7,594 nt of DNA, from assembly GCA_020851835.1 (NCBI GenBank), contig JADZBZ010000085.1, forward strand, positions 1 through 7,594, given 5' to 3'. The DNA comes from Acidobacteriota bacterium. GTDB lineage: Bacteria > Acidobacteriota > Vicinamibacteria > Vicinamibacterales > UBA2999. The notes under the pieces are model-generated. The model was not told where the DNA came from. It was given only the letters and a program-made list of their open reading frames with translations, and did not search any database. Below, one piece after another: positions 1-5,471 of the stretch. Each line of letters starts with the position of its first letter. Position 1 is the first letter of the stretch. Made by a program: the position numbers and the translations under genes.

Positions 1-1
1 C

Positions 2-901
2 ATGAGCGCTGGAGTGGTCACCATCGGCCCCGATGAACTCGTGCGTACCGCCCGGGCCCGGATGCGGCAACACCGCAGTCGCCACCTCGTCGTCGTAGAT
101 GGCGCACGGACAGCGGGAATCGTGTCGGAGCGCGACCTCGGCAAACGAGCGACGATGCTCCTGGACGGGCGCCTCGTGCGCGAAGTCATGGCGGCCGACG
201 TCGGGCGCGCCAGCCCCGAGCCGACGCTTCGTCAGGCCGCCACCTTGATGCGAGGGCGCACGATTGGATGTCTGCTCGTTGCCAAGAACGACAGCGTGGT
301 CGGGCTGGTGACGACCACCGACGTCCTTGACCAGCTCGGCCGTGGCGCCGTGCGGCCCACCGTGCGGATTGAACGGCCGCCGCTCCGGCGGCCTCCGGGC
401 GGCGGCCAGATTCCGGGTGGCCGGGCGCCGCGGGGGCCGACCGGACCGCGCAGCGGGCGACGGCCAACAAGGCAACCCGTGCAGCGAGCGCCGCTTCCGA
501 CAGCAGTCCCCCGCGTGACCAAACGCGCGCGAGATCGCGCGCTGGCGGCCCCGCCGGCGCACGTACGGGTGATTGGCGCCATGCTGGACCAGGCGGATCG
601 GGACAACATCGCCCGAAAGCTCGGCATGAGACTCGGAAAGTTCGCTTCATCCATCGAACGCATCAGTGTTCGGCTCTCCGACGTCAACGGGCCGAAGGGC
701 GGTGTCGATCACCGATGTGTCATCAAGGTCGTTGTCAGCGGCTTGCCGAGCGTCGTCGTCGAGCGGACGGACTCGGCGCTACAGCGCGCGATCAATTCGG
801 CGATCAGTGCCACTGGCGAGGCTGTCCGGCGAAGCGTTCAGCGGCGGCGACTGAAGCCCTTGCACGGGAAGAAGCCCCGGCCGGTGACGATCACGTCGTG
901 A
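2..901 (+). CDS. CBS-domain pair fused to an HPF/RaiA-like ribosome-associated domain (5' end probably cut)
   Basis: Two CBS motifs occupy about residues 1-52 and 59-112; each ends in the typical strand and helix (GIVSERDL, GLVTTTDVL). CBS pairs usually bind adenine nucleotides and regulate an attached domain. Residues about 118-185 are a low-complexity linker rich in Arg, Pro and Gly. Residues about 186-285 resemble the HPF/RaiA (S30AE) fold: an amphipathic first helix (KLGMRLGKF), a strand with VRLSDVNGPKGG, the strand CVIKVVVSGLP, and a helix starting at the TDSALQRAIN stretch, followed by a basic tail. HPF/RaiA proteins bind the 30S decoding region and silence ribosomes. The first Met at base 2 lacks visible upstream sequence, and MSAGVVTI normally follows a short 'V.DVM' stretch in CBS proteins, so the real start probably lies left of the window. 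A nucleotide-gated ribosome hibernation factor is inference; the domain calls are fairly firm. Confidence 0.85.
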   Translation: MSAGVVTIGPDELVRTARARMRQHRSRHLVVVDGARTAGIVSERDLGKRATMLLDGRLVREVMAADVGRASPEPTLRQAATLMRGRTIGCLLVAKNDSVVGLVTTTDVLDQLGRGAVRPTVRIERPPLRRPPGGGQIPGGRAPRGPTGPRSGRRPTRQPVQRAPLPTAVPRVTKRARDRALAAPPAHVRVIGAMLDQADRDNIARKLGMRLGKFASSIERISVRLSDVNGPKGGVDHRCVIKVVVSGLPSVVVERTDSALQRAINSAISATGEAVRRSVQRRRLKPLHGKKPRPVTITS

Positions 902-933
902 CGAGATTCGGCCCGCCGCGCCCGCGGGTCTCG
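902..933. terminator. possible bidirectional terminator hairpin between convergent genes
   Basis: CGAGA (902-906) pairs with TCTCG (929-933), and CCCGC (912-916) pairs with GCGGG (924-928) around a 7-base loop. A 5-base bulge (907-911) lies on the left arm. It sits directly after the stop codon of the CBS-HPF gene and just before the end of the convergent DUF488 gene. No T-tract follows on either strand, so intrinsic termination is uncertain. Confidence 0.3.
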
Positions 934-943
934 AGCGCAGCAG

Positions 944-1510
944 TCAGGTCGGGCGACGCGGAGCATGTCGCCGGTGCTCGGGCGGGGCCGGGCCCGGATA
1001 GGTCACGACGGTTCCGGTTACCCGCGCCCACGGTGTCAGTGAGTGAGGTTGCGTCCGAACGCCGCTCGTGATCTCGCGAACCTCGATGCCTCTGGCCAGC
1101 AGCGCATCCGCAATTAGCGAGCGGTGGCAGCGCCACGGAACGGCCTCAGCGCACATCAACACGAGGCGCTCCTGCTTCGCCAGTTCGACGCACCGGTCCA
1201 GGCTCTGTCTGAACGTCGGCGTCTGCATGTAGTCGGCATAGCCACGAAAGCTCGCGTTCCGCCACCCCAGGTTCGGCGAATCGCGCGTGGCCCGGCGCAG
1301 CCCGCCCAATCCGGGCAGGTGCCGGTAGTGAATCCGCGCACCGTGCAACGCGGCGGACAGACGGTCGCGGTTGAACTGCGGATTGTGCCGCGACCGCGTG
1401 ATGGTGCGGACGTCGACGACTCGCTGGATGTCGTGTGCCCTGAGAAGGCGGATGAAGTCCCGGATCGGGCGTGTCGAGTGGCCGATGGTGAAAACGACCG
1501 GCGGTGTCAC
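944..1510 (-). CDS. DUF488 family protein (188 aa, GTG start)
   Basis: The protein carries the hallmarks of the DUF488 family: TIGHSTR at residues 8-14, DVR at 33-35, NPQFN at 43-47, HLPGLGG at 64-70, FRGYADYM at 88-95, and a Cys pair in MCAE..PWRCHRS (Cys120, Cys128). The biochemical function of the family is not established. An ATG farther upstream at 1570 would add 20 residues unlike the family. I prefer the GTG at 1510 because AAGGAG lies 5 bases before it and the domain begins almost at once (TPPVVFTIGHS). The last 30 or so residues are Pro/Arg-rich and lie past the conserved core. It follows the MarC gene on the same strand after a 69-base gap, so the two are probably co-transcribed. 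Its ribosome binding site lies in the 3' arm of a hairpin, described separately. Confidence 0.88.
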   Translation of the reverse strand: MTPPVVFTIGHSTRPIRDFIRLLRAHDIQRVVDVRTITRSRHNPQFNRDRLSAALHGARIHYRHLPGLGGLRRATRDSPNLGWRNASFRGYADYMQTPTFRQSLDRCVELAKQERLVLMCAEAVPWRCHRSLIADALLARGIEVREITSGVRTQPHSLTPWARVTGTVVTYPGPAPPEHRRHAPRRPT

Positions 1511-1517
1511 GCCAGCT

Positions 1518-1548
1518 CCTTTCTCGACGATCTCACCATCGTGAAAGG
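1518..1548 (-). promoter_or_regulatory. hairpin that can sequester the DUF488 ribosome binding site
   Basis: Read on the minus strand, CCTTTC (1548-1543) pairs with GAAAGG (1523-1518), and ACGAT (1542-1538) pairs with ATCGT (1531-1527). The loop is 6 bases (GGTGAG), and a 3-base bulge (CGA) separates the two stem parts. The outer 3' arm GAAAGG contains most of the Shine-Dalgarno sequence AAGGAG for the GTG at 1510. The pairing is seen directly; translational control is inference. Confidence 0.45.
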
Positions 1549-1579
1549 CTCGGCAATCGCGCGCCGGCACCCCGGGTTG

Positions 1580-2191
1580 TCATTCGCCTTGGAGGAACAC
1601 CCTTACGCCGTTGAGCAGCATCTGAACGGCGACCATGACGAGCAGCATTCCCATCAGTCGTTCCATGGCCATCAGCCCGCGCTCGCGTAGCACTCGATAG
1701 AGAGACGTCGAGGATAGGAGGATCGCGCTGCTGACAGCCCAGGCGATCGTGAGTGCGAGCAGCAGAGGGCCGGTCGACGCCGGTGTCGCCGACTGCAGCA
1801 GCAGCAGCGTCGCCAGCGTTGACGGGCCGGCCAGAAGCGGGATCGCGAGGGGAACGATGAACGGCTCACCCTGGGGACTCGGGGCCGTGGCGCCCCCTTC
1901 TGGGGGGAACACCATCCGCAAGGCAATCAGGAACAGCACGATGCCGCCGGCGATGCCGACGGCTGGCTGTTCGAGGCCGAGGAATCGCAAGAGAGAGTCG
2001 CCGATCAGCACAAACGTCACGAGTACGAGATACGCCAACGCGACCTCGCGCAGAAGGACAGTGCGGCGCCGTTCCGGAGCGACGACCCTCAACACGGACA
2101 GGAACAACGGGACGTTCCCGAGAGGGTCCATCACCAGGAAGAGCGTCACGACGGCAGACAGCAGGTTCACGGGGCCGACATTCGCTACCAT
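1580..2191 (-). CDS. MarC family integral membrane protein
   Basis: A hydrophobic protein of 203 aa, the usual size for MarC/UPF0056 proteins (about 200 aa). Roughly six membrane segments can be drawn, at residues about 8-31, 50-68, 76-95, 110-134, 143-163 and 176-200. Family signatures are MDPLGNVPLF in the first segment (21-30) and PLAIPLLAGPSTLATLL in the fourth (114-130). The family is named after the E. coli mar locus, but a resistance role was not upheld and the transported substrate is unknown. The ATG at 2191 is chosen because GGGAGG lies 9 bases upstream and the first helix starts soon after; an ATG at 2233 would add 14 residues and lacks such support. It is transcribed away from the YeaO-like gene and is followed by the DUF488 gene. 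CAG repeats near 1795-1806 simply encode a Leu-rich stretch. Confidence 0.9.
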   Translation of the reverse strand: MVANVGPVNLLSAVVTLFLVMDPLGNVPLFLSVLRVVAPERRRTVLLREVALAYLVLVTFVLIGDSLLRFLGLEQPAVGIAGGIVLFLIALRMVFPPEGGATAPSPQGEPFIVPLAIPLLAGPSTLATLLLLQSATPASTGPLLLALTIAWAVSSAILLSSTSLYRVLRERGLMAMERLMGMLLVMVAVQMLLNGVRVFLQGE

Positions 2192-2281
2192 ATCATCCAG
2201 CCTCCCGATGAGGGGTGGTCCCTCGTACGGCACGCAGGCTCACGCGGGCGTTCAGGGTTCACTGAGACGAGGTGCAGGACA
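2192..2281. promoter_or_regulatory. divergent intergenic region between the MarC and YeaO-like genes
   Basis: Both transcription units that diverge here must be started from these 90 bases or just inside the flanking genes. I could not pick convincing -35/-10 boxes. The region holds GGGAGG for MarC (2201-2206, minus strand), GAGGTG for the YeaO-like gene (2269-2274, 7 bases before its ATG), and a small inverted repeat GAGGG/CCCTC at 2210-2214 and 2220-2224 with a 5-base loop, just upstream of the MarC ribosome binding site. Confidence 0.4.
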
Positions 2282-2689
2282 ATGGTCACGTTGAAACGCG
2301 CGTACGACCCGGTCTCACGGACGGATGGCACCCGCTTTCTGGTCGAACGGCTGTGGCCGCGCGGCGTCTCGAAGGCAGCGCTCCATGCCGATGCGTGGCT
2401 GAAGGAGGCCGGACCCAGCACGGAACTGCGAAAGTGGTTCAGTCACGATCCGGCCAAGTGGAGCGAGTTCCGCCGGCGCTACTTTCGTGAGCTCGACTCC
2501 CGACCGGAGGCCTGGCAACCGATCGTGACCGCTGCCCGGCGCGGCACGGTCACGCTCGTCTACAGCTCGCACGACACCCAACACAACAATGCGGTCGCCC
2601 TGCAGGAGTACGTGCACGCAAAGACGCGGCGGCCGGCCACGTCCAAGCGAGCCGCCGCCTCCGGCCGCTCCCGGCGAAGGGCGGGCTGA
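2282..2689 (+). CDS. DUF488 family protein, YeaO-like
   Basis: This 135-aa protein has the compact YeaO-type DUF488 pattern: RFLVERLWPRG at residues 18-28, WFSHDPAKWSEFRRRY at 52-67 and TLVYSSHDTQHNNAVAL at 91-107. The E. coli member YeaO has no firmly established function, so none is assigned. The ATG is preceded by GAGGTG at 7 bases, and the conserved LKRAYDP begins at once, so the start is well supported. Residues about 113-135 form a Lys/Arg/Ala-rich tail beyond the family core, which could bind nucleic acid or simply be disordered. The glycosylase gene starts 6 bases after the stop codon, pointing to a shared transcript and probable translational coupling. It is a different DUF488 branch from the gene ending at 944: it has the LWPRG and SSHD motifs and lacks the TIGHS and MCAE/RCHR motifs. 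Confidence 0.88.
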   Translation: MVTLKRAYDPVSRTDGTRFLVERLWPRGVSKAALHADAWLKEAGPSTELRKWFSHDPAKWSEFRRRYFRELDSRPEAWQPIVTAARRGTVTLVYSSHDTQHNNAVALQEYVHAKTRRPATSKRAAASGRSRRRAG

Positions 2690-2695
2690 ATCCCC

Positions 2696-3703
2696 GTGCC
2701 GAGTGACCGCCAGGCCGTTGGTCGGTTCGTCCTTCGGCCCATACCGCCGTTCCGTCTCGATCTCACCGTGTGGGCACTCCGCCGTCGTTACCGCAATGCG
2801 GTCGACCGCTGGGATGGCAGTACGTATCGACGCGTGATCGTGATGGCCGGACGGCCGACCGAGCTGGCCGTGCGGCAGGCCGGTTCGCCGGCGGCACCGA
2901 GCCTGACCGTGACGGCGACGCCGCGGCCACGTACGGTGCTGGAGCGCAGACGGATCCGGTTGATTCTGGACCGCCTGCTTGGACTTCGAGTCGACCTGAC
3001 GGACTGGTACCGCCTGGCCACCTACGACGCGCGGCTCCGGCCGCTCGCCGAGACCTTCCGAGGGATGAAGCCGCCCCGCTTTCCGACCGTGTTCGAAGCC
3101 GTGGTCAACGCCTTCGCGTGCCAGCAGCTGTCACTGGAGGTTGGCCTCGAACTGCTCAATCGCCTCTCGACGATCGCGGGCGCGCGCGTCGAGACGCCGC
3201 ACGGCACCCACTACGCCTTCCCGGCGGAACGCGACATCGCGCGGCTCCCTCCAGAGAGATACCGGGCGATCGGGCTCAGCCATCAGAAGGTCCGCGCTCT
3301 GCTCGAGCTCGCCAACGCGATTGTGCGGCGGGAACTGGATCTGGAGTCCGTCGCCGTGGAAGACGATCCCGTCGCCCGGGAGCGTCTGCTCGAGTTGCGC
3401 GGCGTGGGTCGGTGGTCGGCCGAGTACGTGATGTTGAGGGGACTCGGGCGCCTGCACGTATTTCCCGGCGATGACGTCGGCGCCCAGAAGCGAATGGCCC
3501 GCTGGCTGGGGCGTCCGCAGTCGCTCGACTACGCCGAGGTGCGGCGGGCGGTCACGCCGTGGCAGCCGTATGCCGGACTGGTGTACTTCCACCTCCTGCT
3601 CGATGGGTTGAAGCAGGCCGGTGCCCTGGAGTCAACGCATGAAACTGTCGGTTCTGGCGCTCGATTACGACGGTACGATCACCCGCGACGATCGCCCGGA
3701 TGA
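2696..3703 (+). CDS. DNA-3-methyladenine glycosylase II (AlkA-type, HhH-GPD superfamily)
   Basis: Enzymes of this family excise alkylated purines such as 3-methyladenine from DNA, starting base excision repair. An AlkA-N-like region spans residues about 19-105 (FRLDLTVWALRRRYRN, then a WDGSTYRR turn), followed by the all-helical HhH-GPD domain at about 125-312. The helix-hairpin-helix is LLELRGVGRWSAEYVM (231-246). The downstream FPGDDVG places the likely catalytic Asp at 260, matching Asp238 of E. coli AlkA. PWQPYAGLVYFHLL (288-301) is the usual closing motif. No Cys cluster for an iron-sulfur centre is seen. The GTG start lies 6 bases after the YeaO-like stop; its ribosome binding site is weak (GAAGGGCGGG, distant), which fits coupled translation. 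The final 22 codons overlap the next gene, and the residues from about 314 on are not family-like. Length (335 aa) is somewhat above E. coli AlkA (282 aa). Confidence 0.9.
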   Translation: MPSDRQAVGRFVLRPIPPFRLDLTVWALRRRYRNAVDRWDGSTYRRVIVMAGRPTELAVRQAGSPAAPSLTVTATPRPRTVLERRRIRLILDRLLGLRVDLTDWYRLATYDARLRPLAETFRGMKPPRFPTVFEAVVNAFACQQLSLEVGLELLNRLSTIAGARVETPHGTHYAFPAERDIARLPPERYRAIGLSHQKVRALLELANAIVRRELDLESVAVEDDPVARERLLELRGVGRWSAEYVMLRGLGRLHVFPGDDVGAQKRMARWLGRPQSLDYAEVRRAVTPWQPYAGLVYFHLLLDGLKQAGALESTHETVGSGARLRRYDHPRRSPG

Positions 3704-5417
3704 AGCGGTGCTCAGTGCCATCGCGGCGGCGCGACGGCGGGACGTGATCGTGATGATCGTGACCGGCCGGATTCTCGACGATCTCCGACGAGCCGCTGGC
3801 GGACTCCGCTTCGTCGACGTCGTTGTCGCCGAGAACGGAGCGGTGGTCCATTTTCCAGGCACGGGCCATACGACGGTCCTGGCACCACGGATCCCTCAGG
3901 CGCTTCTGACGCGTCTCGAGGATCTGCACGTGAGGTTCCGAGCGGGCGAATGCCTGGTTGACGCCGATGCGAGTTCCGCTCACCGGATCCTCGACCTCAT
4001 CCGCGAGCTCGAGTTGCCGATCGTGCTGTCGTTCAACCGCAGCCGCGTCATGGCTCTGGCTCAGGGGGTCAGCAAGGCCACGGGTCTGGCTGCCGCGCTG
4101 AACATGCTCCGGGCGTCGCCGCGCAATACCGTCGCCGTCGGAGACGCGGAAAACGACCATGAAATGCTTCGATTCGCCGAGGTTGGCGCGGCGGTCGCGT
4201 GGGGCAGCCGGTCACTCCAGGCGGCCGCGGACCTGGTGATCGCCGGCCACGACGCGGCCGCGGTGGGCGACTTCATCAGAAGTGTTGCGACGAGCGGCCG
4301 GGTGCCAGTGCCGGTCAGGGCCAGACGGCGCCTGCTCATCGGGCACACGGAGGACGGCCGCGAATTCTCCCTGGCCGTTCGCGGACGCAACGTCCTGATC
4401 ATCGGTGAGACGAACTCCGGCAAGTCATGGCTGGCCGGACTGTTGTGCGAGCGCCTGATTCTCCACGGGTACAGTCTCTGCGTGATCGACCCGGAAGGCG
4501 ATTACCGGACGCTCGGCGCGATGCCCGGTGTCACGGTCCTGGGGGGGGAAGACCCTCCGCCCCCTCCACGCGCGCTTCAGCACGCGCTGCGCTATCCGGA
4601 CCGCAGCGTGGTCCTCGATCTGTCGTCTCTCACACACGACGAGAAGCGCGAGTACATCGGCTCGGTCCTGCCGGTGTTGAACGTCATACGGCGCCGCACC
4701 GGTACACCGCACCGGATCGTCGTCGATGAAGGCCACTACTTCCTGGACGACGCCGTCGCCAGAGGACTGCTGGATCTCGATTTCAACGGGTACACCATCG
4801 TCACCTATTGGCCATCCCGGCTGTCGGCCGACCTGATTGCCGCGGCCGAGGTCATCCTCGTCACGAGGGAATCCGATCCGACTGAAATCGAGTCGCTCCG
4901 GACGCACTGCCCGGCGTGCCGGCATCTCAGTCCCTCGGCGTGGGACATACTGCCGCACCTCCGCCTCGACCAGGCCGTCGCTTTGCCGGTGACTGACGAA
5001 GCGGGCCATGATCTGCGGACGTTCATCATCGGGGAACGTCTGACGCCGCACGTTCGACACCGGCAGAAGTACGTGGACGTGCCGGTGTCCGACAGCCGTG
5101 CCTTCGTGTTCGGATCCGGCCGGAGCACAGTGCCGGCCCGCGCACATACGCTGCGTGAGTTCGTCGCACTCCTCGACAGGCTTGAGACCACGCAGGGAGC
5201 CGGGTATTTACGCCGGGGCGACTTTTCACGATGGATCGGTGACGTGTTCGGAGATCACGCGCTCGCGCGCGAGCTTGCCGGGTACGAACGGCGGTACGCC
5301 GCACAGGCGTACCCCGACGCGCTCCGGCAGATTGGCGATGCCATCAGGGTGCGCTACGATCTGACGGGCGAAAGCGACATGGATACGATCCAGGCCCCAG
5401 GGCCAGGTGGAGCGTAA
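3639..5417 (+). CDS. HAD-family phosphatase fused to a HerA/DUF87-like P-loop ATPase
   Basis: The protein has 592 aa. Residues 1-215 form a Cof/phosphoglycolate phosphatase-like HAD domain: motif I DYDGT (nucleophile Asp9, acid Asp11), motif II VTGR (Thr42), motif III Lys146, motif IV GDAEND (Asp169, Asp173), with a small cap at about 75-135. Substrate is unknown. Residues about 225-470 are a P-loop ATPase: Walker A GETNSGKS (256-263), DPEGDY (284-289) like the DP-G-Y motif of HerA/FtsK proteins, Walker B VVDEGH (361-366), then TYWPSRLS (389-396) and VTRESDPTEIESL (408-420), matching the sensor and Arg regions of HerA. Residues about 503-575 form a helical tail with GDFSRWIGDVFGD. The ATG at 3639 has TGGAG 7 bases upstream and opens directly on the first HAD strand; a GTG at 3621 is rejected. 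It overlaps the glycosylase gene by 65 bases, so it is the third gene of that operon. Coupled roles are inference. Confidence 0.85.
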   Translation: MKLSVLALDYDGTITRDDRPDEAVLSAIAAARRRDVIVMIVTGRILDDLRRAAGGLRFVDVVVAENGAVVHFPGTGHTTVLAPRIPQALLTRLEDLHVRFRAGECLVDADASSAHRILDLIRELELPIVLSFNRSRVMALAQGVSKATGLAAALNMLRASPRNTVAVGDAENDHEMLRFAEVGAAVAWGSRSLQAAADLVIAGHDAAAVGDFIRSVATSGRVPVPVRARRRLLIGHTEDGREFSLAVRGRNVLIIGETNSGKSWLAGLLCERLILHGYSLCVIDPEGDYRTLGAMPGVTVLGGEDPPPPPRALQHALRYPDRSVVLDLSSLTHDEKREYIGSVLPVLNVIRRRTGTPHRIVVDEGHYFLDDAVARGLLDLDFNGYTIVTYWPSRLSADLIAAAEVILVTRESDPTEIESLRTHCPACRHLSPSAWDILPHLRLDQAVALPVTDEAGHDLRTFIIGERLTPHVRHRQKYVDVPVSDSRAFVFGSGRSTVPARAHTLREFVALLDRLETTQGAGYLRRGDFSRWIGDVFGDHALARELAGYERRYAAQAYPDALRQIGDAIRVRYDLTGESDMDTIQAPGPGGA

Positions 5418-5444
5418 GGCCCGCACTGGCTCCCATCAATCACG

Positions 5445-5471
5445 CCGCTCGGGCAGCCGTCTGCTCAGCGG
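5445..5471 (+). terminator. possible terminator hairpin between convergent genes
   Basis: On the plus strand CCGCT (5445-5449) pairs with AGCGG (5467-5471), and GGGCAG (5451-5456) pairs with CTGCTC (5461-5466) with one G-U pair. The result is an 11-pair stem with a single bulged C at 5450 and a CCGT loop. It begins 28 bases after the phosphatase-ATPase stop codon and covers the stop codon of the convergent stress-protein gene. No T-tract follows. A further perfect 7-base inverted repeat, GGCCCGC/GCGGGCC (5418-5424 and 5468-5474), spans the same junction and offers an alternative fold. Confidence 0.4.

Noticed and set aside
1507..1539. A 10-codon reading frame on the minus strand (ATG at 1539, TGA overlapping the DUF488 GTG) that could be a leader peptide.
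   Set aside because: No Shine-Dalgarno sequence precedes it, its ATG lies inside the hairpin, and such short frames are common by chance. The stop-start overlap alone is not enough.
1794..1807. CAG-type trinucleotide repeat.
   Set aside because: Only a few units, and it encodes a Leu-rich stretch in a MarC membrane segment; ordinary coding low complexity.
2770..3474. Open frame of 234 codons overlapping the glycosylase in another plus-strand frame.
   Set aside because: Low-complexity Arg/Ala/Gly composition with no motifs; the AlkA frame is unambiguous here.
5391..5405. Near-palindrome GGCCCCAGGGCC at the end of the phosphatase-ATPase gene as a terminator.
   Set aside because: The loop would be only two bases and it lies within the coding sequence before the stop; the stem at 5445-5471 is a better candidate.
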